DNA of 64,000 nt from Streptomyces pyxinae (GTDB lineage Bacteria; Actinomycetota; Actinomycetes; Streptomycetales; Streptomycetaceae): assembly GCF_024756275.1 (NCBI RefSeq), contig NZ_JANUGQ010000030.1:18542-82541 (forward strand). Direction: 5' to 3'. Shown here piece after piece: positions 1 through 7,486 of the stretch (position 1 is its first letter; each line of letters begins with the position of its first letter). Below the pieces are notes generated by a model. That model was not told the DNA's origin and did no database searches. It saw nothing but the letters and a program-made list of their open reading frames with translations. The position numbers and the translations under genes were made by a program.

Positions 1-503
1 GGAACCGTGGACAACGCTCTTCACGTCCCTTCTGCTCCGCGCGCACCGGTCCCGTCCGGCGCGGAGCGATCGAAGCGCGGGTCGAAGTCACGGTCGGGAC
101 CGAGCGCGGGCAGACCGGTCGGCCGGGACCGGTGCCGGGACCGGGCAGGCCGGTTGGTCGGTCGGTCGGGACCGGTTCAGGCGGCTCCGGAGGGTGCGCC
201 GGCCCCACCGTAGGACCGCCGATGTCCCCCCGGCGGCCCCCTGAAAGACCGCCGAAAGCAGCAGCCGACAGCAGGCCCGGCACCACGCTTCTCCGACGGC
301 CACCCACCCCCGTCCACCGACGGCCACCCACCGGCGAAAGAGGAGCGAAAGGACGGCCGGACAACTCCCTTCCCCCACCGACAATCACCGTGGCGGCCCT
401 CCCGGCCCGGCACCCGCCCACCTCCTGCCTCCCGGCCCGGCGCCCATCCACCCCCTGCCTCGCGCCCCGATCGCCCCTCAACCGACCTGAACGGGAGTGA
501 GTC
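1..503. other. Non-coding leader region at window edge
   Basis: I see no credible gene here. The open frames lack ribosome sites and encode only Arg/Pro/Gly-rich low-complexity peptides. The stretch contains short GC-rich direct repeats built on gaccgg/ggtcgg (about 90-175) and a repeated cctgcctc-type element (about 390-470). It probably holds the promoter of the ligase gene that starts at 504. Any upstream partner genes would lie outside the window. Confidence 0.5.
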
Positions 504-2108
504 ATGCTCGAAGGCTGTGTCCCCTGGCCCGACGACCTGGCGGAGCGGTACCGGCGCGCCGGCTACTGGCTCGGGCGGCCGCTCGGTGAGCTGCTCGCGG
601 AGTCCTGCGCCGCCCACGCCGACCGGGTGGCCCTCGTCCACGGCAGCACCCGGCTGACCTACCGGCAGGTCGAGCAGGAGGCCCGGCGGCTGGCCGGCGG
701 GCTGCTCGGGCTCGGTGTGCGCCCGCTCGACCGGGTGGTGGTGCAGCTGCCCAACACACCGGAGTTCGTCGTCATGGTGTTCGCGCTGTTCCTCGTCGGG
801 GCCGTCCCCGTCCTGGCGCTGCCGGGGCACCGCAAGCACGAGATCGTCCATCTCTGCGCCCACTCCGGAGCGGTCGCCTATGTGGTGCGGGACGAGCACC
901 GGGGTTACGACTACCGCGAATTGGCCCGCGAGGTCACCGCCGAGGTGCCCGGTGTGCGGCAGGTGCTGGTCGCCGGGGACGCGGCCGAGTTCACGTCCCT
1001 GGACGCGGTACGGGCCGGGGGCACCGAGCACACGGGCCTGCCCCGGGTGGACCCCGCCGAGCCGGCCCTGTTCCTGCTGTCCGGCGGCACCACCGGGCTG
1101 CCCAAGCTCATACCGAGGACGCACGACGACTACGCCTACAACATGCGCGCCTGCGCCGAGGCCCTCGGTGTCGACGGGACCGGAGTGTATCTGGCCGTCA
1201 ACCCGGTGGCGCACAACGCGGCGCTCGGCTGCCCCGGTGTGCTCGGCACCCTGCTCGTCGGCGGCAGGGCCGTACTGGCCGGCGGGGTCCGGCCCGACGA
1301 GGCGTTCGAGCTGATCCGGCGGGAGGGGGTCACTCTCACCACACTGGTCCCACCACTGGTCCGGATGTGGGTGGAGGCGGCGCTCAGGGCGGGCACGGAA
1401 CTTCCCGGCCTCCTCCTCCAGGTCGGCAGTTCCAAGTTCAACCCCTCGGAGGCCGAGCGGGCCCGCAAGGCCCTGGGCTGCCGGCTCAGCCAGTGGTTCG
1501 GGGTGGGCGAGGGACTGCTGACGTACACCCGGCTCACCGACCCCGACGAGGTGGTACTGAACACCGAGGGGCGCCCGCTGGCCGACGAGGACGAGATCCG
1601 GATCGCGGACGAGTCGGGGGCGGCCCTGCCGGACGGCCGGGAGGGCGAACTGCTGGTGCGGGGCCCGTACACGATCCGCGGCTACTACCGGGCGCCCGGG
1701 CAGAACGCCGGTTCCTTCACCGGGAACGGTTTCTTCCGCACGGGCGATCTGGCCGTACGGCGCCCTGACGGCAACCTGGTGATCACCGGCAGGCTCAAGG
1801 ACGTCATCAACCGGGTCGGTGACAAGGTGCCGGCCGAGGAGGTCGAGCGGGCTCTGCTGGCCCACCCGGAGGTGCGGGACGCGGCCGTGGTCGGGGTGGC
1901 CGATCCCGTACTCGGCGAGCGCTGCCACGCGTTCGTCGTGGTCCGCGAGAACGGCCCCCAGGCGCCCGCGCTCAAGGCGTTCCTGCGCGCAGGCGGGCTG
2001 GCCACCTACAAGATCCCGGACCGGATCGTGCTCGTGGACGCCCTGCCGCAGACGGCGGTGGGCAAGGTCGACAAGGGCGCGCTGCGCGCCTCCGTGGCAC
2101 CGAGATGA
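504..2108 (+). CDS. Aryl-acid AMP ligase (salicylate/2,3-DHB type)
   Basis: Adenylates an aryl carboxylic acid with ATP for loading onto a carrier protein, as EntE, DhbE and YbtE do. All ANL motifs are visible: the P-loop SGGTTGLPK near residues 193-201, an FGVGEGLLTYT motif, RTGDL, and a C-terminal TAVGKVDK lysine loop. The aryl pocket reads H237-N238-A239-A240-L241-G242-C243. The Asn is the family's 2-hydroxyl contact. The Cys sits where DhbE has Ser240; salicylate-specific enzymes have Cys there, so salicylate or a substituted salicylate is inferred. Ala at the usual Tyr/Phe position could widen the pocket. ATG follows a gggagtga ribosome site. Length (534 aa) is normal. No NRPS or carrier gene is visible nearby. 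Confidence 0.88.
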   Translation: MLEGCVPWPDDLAERYRRAGYWLGRPLGELLAESCAAHADRVALVHGSTRLTYRQVEQEARRLAGGLLGLGVRPLDRVVVQLPNTPEFVVMVFALFLVGAVPVLALPGHRKHEIVHLCAHSGAVAYVVRDEHRGYDYRELAREVTAEVPGVRQVLVAGDAAEFTSLDAVRAGGTEHTGLPRVDPAEPALFLLSGGTTGLPKLIPRTHDDYAYNMRACAEALGVDGTGVYLAVNPVAHNAALGCPGVLGTLLVGGRAVLAGGVRPDEAFELIRREGVTLTTLVPPLVRMWVEAALRAGTELPGLLLQVGSSKFNPSEAERARKALGCRLSQWFGVGEGLLTYTRLTDPDEVVLNTEGRPLADEDEIRIADESGAALPDGREGELLVRGPYTIRGYYRAPGQNAGSFTGNGFFRTGDLAVRRPDGNLVITGRLKDVINRVGDKVPAEEVERALLAHPEVRDAAVVGVADPVLGERCHAFVVVRENGPQAPALKAFLRAGGLATYKIPDRIVLVDALPQTAVGKVDKGALRASVAPR

Positions 2109-2199
2109 TCGCTGCGCACTGGCTGCTGGAGAACCCCGGGCGCGGCCCCCGCCCACCCGGTACGGCTCCTCGATCCGCCGCTCGGTCCGCCGCCGGCGC

Positions 2200-2817
2200 T
2201 CAGCCCAGCGAGGTCGCCGGCCCCGGAGTCCGCGCCGGGGACCGGGCCGGCACCGGCGGGCGCGGCGGGCACGCCTCGCCCTCCGCCGGGAACCGCTCCG
2301 GCTGCGGCGCCGGCTCCAGCGGCTCCAGCACATAACCCCGGCCCCAGGCCGTACGGATGGCCAGACCGGCCGGGGAGAGCCGGCGGCGCAGCCGCATGAT
2401 GTGCAGGTCGAGCGCGTTCCTGGACGGGTTGGGCACCGCCGACCTGGTCAGCCGCTGCCGCAGTTCATGGCGGTGGACGACTCCCTCGAAGCGCTCGACG
2501 AAGAGTTCCATCAGCTCGGTCTGGGTGGTGGAGATGCTCACGGACCGGCCGTCGTAGTGCAGCATCCCCGACACGTCCAGCACCGGTGTCTTCCGGCTGT
2601 CCGCCCGGTGCCGCAGCGCGGCCACCCGGGCTTCCAGATCCACCCGGGACATGGGGGCACGCACCCAGTCCTCCCGGGGATCACTGCACAACGGGGGCTC
2701 CGCGCCGCCCTCCACCACGAGCAGGCAGGGAATTCCCTCTCGCCTGCAATACTCACGCACATTGGCCTGAGCGGGCCATCGCACGAACCGGACACCACTA
2801 TTGGAGTTCCTGTACAC
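2200..2817 (-). CDS. Winged-helix OmpR/PhoB-type regulator without a functional receiver
   Basis: The 205-aa protein has a PhoB-type winged-helix DNA-binding domain at about residues 78-165, ending in a recognition-helix and wing pattern (LDLHIMRLRRRL then TAWGRGYVL). The first 75 residues have no clear receiver phosphorylation site, so it is probably a phosphorylation-independent regulator like the orphan regulators in Streptomyces secondary-metabolite loci. The Pro/Ala-rich tail is disordered. The GTG start has cgggag upstream. It converges on the AMP ligase and may control it, but this is inferred from position only. Confidence 0.7.
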   Translation of the reverse strand: MYRNSNSGVRFVRWPAQANVREYCRREGIPCLLVVEGGAEPPLCSDPREDWVRAPMSRVDLEARVAALRHRADSRKTPVLDVSGMLHYDGRSVSISTTQTELMELFVERFEGVVHRHELRQRLTRSAVPNPSRNALDLHIMRLRRRLSPAGLAIRTAWGRGYVLEPLEPAPQPERFPAEGEACPPRPPVPARSPARTPGPATSLG

Positions 2818-2900
2818 ATGCGCTCCCGGGCTTCATTGCCGACAAAGCACCGGGCACCCTAGCAAGCGCCCAAACCCCTCACAACAACGGTGAATTGCCG

Positions 2901-3422
2901 CTACCGGCCGCCCTGACCGTCCCGGCTGCCCCGGCTGCCCTGACCGTCCCGGCCGTCCTGTTGACGGGACAACGCGGGACGCGCGGCATAACGCGCCCGC
3001 ATGGCCTCCCCGGCCGCCGGTCCCGGGACGAAGACATGGTCGGAGGTGTCCACCCGGCGCCCCGTCGCCCGGTCCACCAGGACCGGCTCCACCTCCGCAC
3101 CGGTCCGCGCGTCCACCAGGATCAGACTCCGGCGCTCCGGCGCCAGCCGCTCATTGCTCCAGGCCGCCATGGTGAGCAGCAGTGGCCGCAGCGAACGCCC
3201 CAGCGCGGTGAGCGCGTACGCGTCCCCGGTCCGCTCCATGATTCCGTTCCGCACCAGCACGTCGAGCCGTTCGGCCAGCACCCCGGAATCCAGGCGCAGA
3301 TTCTCCCGGAAATCCTCGAACCGTTCCCACCCGTCGAACGCGTCGTGCAGCAACTCCAGTGTCCACCACCCCCCGATGTGCTCGACAACCGCGGCCAGCG
3401 GACAGTCCTCGATACGCGCCAC
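2901..3422 (-). CDS. HxlR-family winged-helix transcriptional regulator
   Basis: HxlR proteins are small winged-helix regulators, often of redox- or aldehyde-responsive genes. The opening EDCPLAAVVEHIGGWWTLELL matches the family's N-terminal Cys-Pro and GGKWT-like signature. The helix-turn-helix and wing follow to about residue 100, then a C-terminal extension ends in a Gly/Ser/Arg-rich tail. I chose the GTG at 3422 because aaggg lies 10 nt upstream and because longer versions add a Gly-rich sequence foreign to the family. It is divergent from the formyltransferase at 3648, so it may regulate it. Confidence 0.78.
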   Translation of the reverse strand: MARIEDCPLAAVVEHIGGWWTLELLHDAFDGWERFEDFRENLRLDSGVLAERLDVLVRNGIMERTGDAYALTALGRSLRPLLLTMAAWSNERLAPERRSLILVDARTGAEVEPVLVDRATGRRVDTSDHVFVPGPAAGEAMRARYAARPALSRQQDGRDGQGSRGSRDGQGGR

Positions 3423-3647
3423 CAGTCCGTTTCCCTTCAAAGAAAGAAAGCCTCCGGTACACCCGCGAAAGAATCCCCACCCTCCCGCCCCGAAAAACCC
3501 CGTCCACCCCTCGCCCGCCCCCCTTTCCCCTCCCCCCTCCCGGCATCGCTCGCCCTGCATCCACCCCGAGGCGGGTCCACCATGACCCCTATACCCCATT
3601 CCTCCGATTAATCGGCTTTACCGAGATGGTCCAGGAGGGACACGCCC

Positions 3648-4421
3648 GTGCGCTACGCCTGTGTCCTGCTGACGGAAAGCAGCTTCCACGCCAGCTGTCT
3701 GATCTCCCAGTGGCTCGCCGCGTTCCCCGGCTCGACCGCCTCCGGCTCCGGCTCCGACGCCGAAGAGGTGTGCCTGCGGGACACACCGGACCGCCTCCCC
3801 CTCTACCGGAAGCGCTTCGCCTTCCACCGCCAGCACGGCGGGCTGCGCCGGCTCTCCGCCGCCCAGTGGGCCGAACTCGACGCCCTCTACGGCGGCCTGA
3901 GCGACACCGAGCGGGCCATGGTCCGGGCCTTCGGGGTAACTCCGCTGCCCGAAGTCCCCGAGAGCCGCGTACGGTTGACCGGCCGACGGCTCAACTCACC
4001 GGAGGCCAGGCAGTGGCTGGAGGTACGCTGTCACCGCGCTCCCCCGCCGTTCCTCTGCGTCTTCCTGGACCGGCTCCTCGCCCCCTGGTGGATCGACCTC
4101 ACCGGCGGGCGCATCGTCAACGCGCACTCGGCCGTCCTTCCGTACGCCCGCGGCATGTACGCCACCGAGCAGGTCGCGGCCGAGCAGGACCGGGACCGCT
4201 TCCGGCAGTGCGCGGGAGCGACCGTCCACTACATCGACAACGGGGTGGACACCGGCCCGGTCATCCGCGCCCAGCACCTCCGCGACCCCTTCGCCTTCGA
4301 CTCCCTGTGGGAGTGCAAGGCCCACTGCTTCGACGCCGCCTTTCACCTGCTGGTCACCACCGCCCGCGAGGTGCACGACCGACCCGGGCGCCGAGCAGCG
4401 GCAGCGCGCCTTCCGCGTTGA
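3648..4421 (+). CDS. Formyltransferase-fold protein, 3' end truncated at a junction
   Basis: Related to the N10-formyl-tetrahydrofolate-dependent transferase fold (methionyl-tRNA formyltransferase, PurN, ArnA). The catalytic Asn-x-His is visible in GRIVNAHSAVLPYARG, and the catalytic Asp in HYIDNGVDTGPVI, so the active site is complete. After REVHDRP (about nt 4383) the reading frame becomes the antisense of the neighbouring methyltransferase remnant, so the natural C-terminus appears lost. The nearby salicylate-type ligase suggests a formamido-aryl product, but this is inference. Whether the protein is still active is unknown. Alternative: a naturally short single-domain formyltransferase. 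Confidence 0.65.
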   Translation: MRYACVLLTESSFHASCLISQWLAAFPGSTASGSGSDAEEVCLRDTPDRLPLYRKRFAFHRQHGGLRRLSAAQWAELDALYGGLSDTERAMVRAFGVTPLPEVPESRVRLTGRRLNSPEARQWLEVRCHRAPPPFLCVFLDRLLAPWWIDLTGGRIVNAHSAVLPYARGMYATEQVAAEQDRDRFRQCAGATVHYIDNGVDTGPVIRAQHLRDPFAFDSLWECKAHCFDAAFHLLVTTAREVHDRPGRRAAAARLPR

Positions 4422-4677
4422 GCCGGTTCCGGATGCGTTCGAGCGCGTCCCACAAGCGGCGGGGACCGCCCTGGTGTACCTCGGGCGGGTCGGTCCACTC
4501 GGCGGTCGCGCGGGCCCATGAACCGTCCGGGTGGACGAGACAGGCGGTGCGGGTCCGGCCGCTGGTCTCGTACGCGAGCTCCACACCCGGGGTCGTGACC
4601 TCCAGCATGGAACGGAGTTCCCACGCGTTCGCCACGTCCACCAACGGACAGGGCACTTCACGGGGAGGTGCGATCAC
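4354..4677 (-). pseudogene. C-terminal remnant of a PCMT-like RiPP methyltransferase
   Basis: The residues VELAYETSGRTRTACLVHPD followed by a GGPRRLWDALE motif resemble the C-terminal segment of isoaspartate-methyltransferase-like enzymes found in ATP-grasp and lanthipeptide-type RiPP loci. No SAM-binding domain precedes it; the frame opens with a GTG at 4677 that overlaps the upstream gene by 20 nt. Its last 8 residues after LLGARV are antisense to the formyltransferase gene, so the 3' end is also cut near 4390. It is therefore called a remnant. The family assignment is from recalled motif similarity only, so a free-standing small protein is possible. Confidence 0.4.
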
Positions 4678-4999
4678 CCAGGAATGCTCGGTGGCGCTGG
4701 TACAGAGTGCCGCCCGCGAAGGCCGCGTAACCGGGCGCGGGAGCCGCCTGGTCGATCACGTCCTGCGCCCGGGCCTTCAACACCGCACCCCACGCCAGCA
4801 CATGCTGCTGAGCGGACCGCCCGCACTCCTGGGGCTCGCCCGGAAGACAGAGCGGAAGCGCCGGACCCAGCTTGTTCGCCGCGTGGCGTACGTACCCCGC
4901 GACAGTGGCCCACTCCTCTTCGCCGCGCCGCACGGCGGCGGCACTGCCGATGTCGCCGCACCAGGCGTCGAAGTCGTCACCGTGATCGAGGTCGGTCAT
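4658..4999 (-). CDS. Hypothetical 113-aa protein in radical SAM cassette
   Basis: Begins MTDLDHGDDFDAWCGDIG and is predicted to be mainly helical, with three Cys and no membrane segment. I do not recognise a family. It lies 46 nt downstream of the radical SAM gene on the same strand and overlaps the methyltransferase remnant, so it is probably co-transcribed and could be an accessory or recognition protein of the cassette. The ATG at 4999 was chosen because the longer frame is antisense to the radical SAM gene. Confidence 0.55.
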   Translation of the reverse strand: MTDLDHGDDFDAWCGDIGSAAAVRRGEEEWATVAGYVRHAANKLGPALPLCLPGEPQECGRSAQQHVLAWGAVLKARAQDVIDQAAPAPGYAAFAGGTLYQRHRAFLGDRTSP

Positions 5000-5045
5000 G
5001 AGTTCTCCCGTGCTGTCGGACGGTCCGCATGCGGGTGCGCCGATG

Positions 5046-5933
5046 CTACGGGGTCGCCGGCGGCGCGTCCGCCTCCTTCGGATCACAGTGCCCGATGGTG
5101 GGAACGCACGGCTGGCATGGCCCGCACATGGGGAGGAATTGCGGCGGGGTGCACGACTGGACACCTCCTCCATGCACCGCCGCGATGTCCGTGGCGACCG
5201 CCGCCGCCCGGGCGCTGTACCAGCAGTCGGCAACCGGTTCGGCCCGTACATTGCCCATGGTGAGGAACCGCCCGAGGACACACGGCCACATGTCACCCGT
5301 GGGGCCGATGGCGCACTTTTCGTGCGCGCAGTGCCCACAGAGGTCCGCGATGACCGGAACGGCTCCGTCGCTCCCCCGCCCGAAGGCCCGAGCACGGTCG
5401 CCTCCAACCTGTGGCACACCGAGCGACAGCAGGTCTCGGGCCGCCTCCCCCACCCGCTGGCCGCTGTGCACCGCGACGACGCCGCCCCGAAGGGGGATGC
5501 CGAGGCCCCGGGCCTTCCGAATGTTCGCTCGGGTCTTCCTGTGCGAGCCCCGGAGCCGGGTCACCTGGTCGTGCTCCTCGGCGGTATCGGAGTAGTACGA
5601 CGTGGCGAGCCTGACGCCGTGATTCCGGAACGAGTCCCACAGTTCGTCCCGTACGTGGGTCAGGTTCGAGAACACCTCAATGCCGAGACCCCGCTCATGA
5701 GCGCGCTGGATCAGCTCGGACAGATGCGGGTAGAGCGTCGGTTCACCGCCGATGAACTGAACGTCCAGCGTGCCCATGTCCGCGAGCTGGTCGATCACAC
5801 TCGCCCAGTCCTGCACAGTCATGGTGCCGTGGTCGCCCTTGGGCCCGCTGTCCGCGTAGCAGTGATCACAGAACTCGTTACAGAGCCCCGTCACCTCCAG
5901 CCAAGCGAACTTGAGTAACGTGGATGCTGCCAT
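5046..5933 (-). CDS. Radical SAM protein with SPASM-like Cys-rich C-terminus
   Basis: The canonical CxxxCxxC cluster motif is C18-N-E-F-C22-D-H-C25, followed by a GGEPTLYP motif that binds SAM, so it should carry out 5'-deoxyadenosyl radical chemistry. The second half has spaced cysteines (DLCGHCAHEKC, MWPC, then a Cys/Pro-rich tail ending GPCQPC), as in SPASM/twitch peptide-modifying enzymes. At 295 aa it is short for a SPASM protein. ATG 5933 is preferred over GTG 5942 because aggaag is correctly spaced for it. The gene for a 55-aa acidic peptide lies directly upstream on the same strand and is a plausible substrate. Confidence 0.85.
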   Translation of the reverse strand: MAASTLLKFAWLEVTGLCNEFCDHCYADSGPKGDHGTMTVQDWASVIDQLADMGTLDVQFIGGEPTLYPHLSELIQRAHERGLGIEVFSNLTHVRDELWDSFRNHGVRLATSYYSDTAEEHDQVTRLRGSHRKTRANIRKARGLGIPLRGGVVAVHSGQRVGEAARDLLSLGVPQVGGDRARAFGRGSDGAVPVIADLCGHCAHEKCAIGPTGDMWPCVLGRFLTMGNVRAEPVADCWYSARAAAVATDIAAVHGGGVQSCTPPQFLPMCGPCQPCVPTIGHCDPKEADAPPATP

Positions 5934-6023
5934 TGGTGACACTTCCTGGCTGTAGGGGTTTCCGATGGACCGGCGGGGAAGGTGCTGACTTCCCCGCCGG
6001 ACAGTGGGTTGGGCCGATGAGCG

Positions 6024-6191
6024 CTACGCGTCGATCAGCGCGTCCTCCGAGTCGAGCGGCTCGGCGGCGTCCTCGTCACCCTCGTTCTCGCTCGCCTCCT
6101 CGTTCTGGTGCTCGACGGTGTCGGGCTCGGTGTCGCCGGGGAGGCCGGTCGGCCGCTCCTCGGTGGTTTCCGGCTCGATGGGCTCGGTCAC
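6024..6191 (-). CDS. Candidate RiPP precursor: 55-aa acidic peptide
   Basis: A short gene not easily caught by length filters. GTG at 6191 is preceded by agaaggg 9 nt upstream. The peptide opens VTEPIEPETTEERPTGLPGD and ends AAEPLDSEDALIDA. It is strongly acidic (Glu/Asp rich), with no Cys, Trp, Tyr or Phe and a single His. It lies 90 nt upstream of the radical SAM gene in the same direction, which is the usual precursor position. The acidic body looks leader-like; the core would be the C-terminal segment. Alternatively it is an unrelated acidic protein. Confidence 0.5.
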   Translation of the reverse strand: MTEPIEPETTEERPTGLPGDTEPDTVEHQNEEASENEGDEDAAEPLDSEDALIDA

Positions 6192-6291
6192 GGCGGTTGT
6201 CCCTTCTCTCGGTGATCCCCGGGCCCGGCGTGGGCACGGGGGTGGTGCCCCCTCCGGGCGGCGGGATCCGTTGTCGCTGCCCGGAGGGGTG

Positions 6292-6741
6292 TCAGTGGGG
6301 CCGTCGCTGCCACCAGTGGCGCCGGCCGGGGGCGGGGGCGGGGAGGTGGAGGGGGCGGATGGTGAGGGTGTAGCGGCAGTCGGTGTCGGGGACCGTGACG
6401 GTCAGGGGTACGCCGGCCTTGAGGTGGGCGCGGGCGGCGCGCTGGTCGGCCGGGTCGGCGGCCCAGACGCGGAGTTCGGCGGGGCAGTCGGGGACCGGGG
6501 TGACCGGTTGGCGCATGGCCTCGGTGATCCAGCGGGAGGTGGCGGGGTCGGGGTCGAGGCGGTCGGCTATGCGGCGGGCCTCGCCTCGGAGCCAGCGCAG
6601 GGCCAGGACCGGGGAGAGGGTCTGCCAGGTGCCGAGGACGTACCGGACGACCCGGCCCGTGCTGTACACCGGGCCCTCGGCGGCCACCTCGCACCAGTAG
6701 ACCGCCGGCTCCGCACTCGTCGTGTCCGTGTCCGGGCTCAT
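6292..6741 (-). CDS. Hypothetical 149-aa protein, coupled small-gene operon
   Basis: The N-terminal half (from MSPDTDTTSAEPAVYWCEVA) and a later segment with DCRYTLTIRPLHL suggest a compact alpha/beta protein with no signal or membrane segment. I do not recognise a family. Its ATG overlaps the stop of the upstream gene (ATGA at 6738-6741), so translation is coupled. It ends about 100 nt before the acidic peptide gene. Such small genes are common beside large HTH/TPR regulators in Streptomyces. Confidence 0.6.
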   Translation of the reverse strand: MSPDTDTTSAEPAVYWCEVAAEGPVYSTGRVVRYVLGTWQTLSPVLALRWLRGEARRIADRLDPDPATSRWITEAMRQPVTPVPDCPAELRVWAADPADQRAARAHLKAGVPLTVTVPDTDCRYTLTIRPLHLPAPAPGRRHWWQRRPH

Positions 6742-7055
6742 GTGAGTGGCAGCCGGGACAGCATCGCCGCCGCCGCGCGCTCGATCTCCCGCCGTCTGGC
6801 GGGCGGGGTGCACCACCAGCGGACCGCCATCCGCAACCGCGCCCGGTAGTAATGGAGGTGGCTGCGAAGATCGTCCGCCCGGAACCGCAGGGTCTCCCAA
6901 CGGCCGGGCGGGGGACCGGAGTCCGGGTCCGCGAAGATCCGCGCCAGGAGATCGATGTCGTTCTCCTGGCAGTACGCGGCGAGGTTCGCGGCCAGCACGG
7001 CGCGGACGCGCGCCCGGCCCAGTAGCGGCCGCGAACGAATGCGGAGCCGCCTCAC
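6738..7055 (-). CDS. Hypothetical 105-aa helical protein
   Basis: Arg-rich helical protein starting VRRLRIRSRPLLGRARVRAV and containing NLAAYCQENDIDLLARIF, ending MLSRLPLT. No family recognised. The GTG at 7055 overlaps the upstream stop by 4 nt (GTGA) and its own stop overlaps the next ATG, so it is the middle gene of a tightly coupled trio. The longer upstream frame is antisense-like low-complexity sequence and was not used. Confidence 0.6.
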   Translation of the reverse strand: MRRLRIRSRPLLGRARVRAVLAANLAAYCQENDIDLLARIFADPDSGPPPGRWETLRFRADDLRSHLHYYRARLRMAVRWWCTPPARRREIERAAAAMLSRLPLT

Positions 7056-7360
7056 AGCCGGTACGCCGAGCGGGTGCGGTTCTCCTCCACCACCAGGGCG
7101 CGGACATGCTCCATAGTGCCGGCGGGCCGGACACGGGACGGGTCCGCCTCCCACTCCGTGCCGCCACCGACCGGACGGAGGTACCACCTGCCTCCCTGGG
7201 CACCCTCGAAGGTGCCCACCCTCTCCGTGGCGGTGTCGAGTAACACCGCCCCCACAACGGGCTGGGCCGGTACCAGTACATCACGCAGCCTGTGACACCG
7301 CTCGGGTTCGGCCGCCGCTGTCCCAGCGGGATCGCCGCCCCTCTCAATACCTGAGTTCAC
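7052..7360 (-). CDS. Hypothetical 102-aa protein, first gene of coupled trio
   Basis: Contains a compact beta-rich core (GAVLLDTATERVGTFEGAQG, then RWYLRPVGGGTEWEADPSRV) seen in small Streptomyces proteins encoded beside HTH/TPR regulators. Function unknown. The GTG at 7360 faces the regulator gene across a 126-bp divergent promoter region. Its stop overlaps the next start, so it leads the minus-strand operon that may extend through the acidic peptide and radical SAM genes. Confidence 0.65.
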   Translation of the reverse strand: MNSGIERGGDPAGTAAAEPERCHRLRDVLVPAQPVVGAVLLDTATERVGTFEGAQGGRWYLRPVGGGTEWEADPSRVRPAGTMEHVRALVVEENRTRSAYRL

Positions 7361-7486
7361 CGCTCCTCCTCAGCGCGCTCTGTGCACGCTTAGACAACCG
7401 GTCGACTACGCACAGCGCTACGCTGGTTACAGCGGCGGGACTTAAAAGCCCTTAAACGAACTCACACCGTGGGAAGTTGAGGATTG
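7361..7486. promoter_or_regulatory. Divergent promoter region between small-gene operon and HTH regulator
   Basis: This AT-richer interval contains two CTTAAA copies exactly 10 bp apart (7441 and 7451), one helical turn, just upstream of the regulator start. This is compatible with a repeat-type operator for the divergent regulator. No unambiguous -35/-10 pair was assigned. The autoregulation role is inferred from position. Confidence 0.35.

Noticed and set aside
177..2333. Very long minus-strand open frame opposite the AMP ligase
   Set aside because: It is the GC-bias shadow of the ligase gene: Arg/Gly/Pro composition, no domain and no ribosome site.
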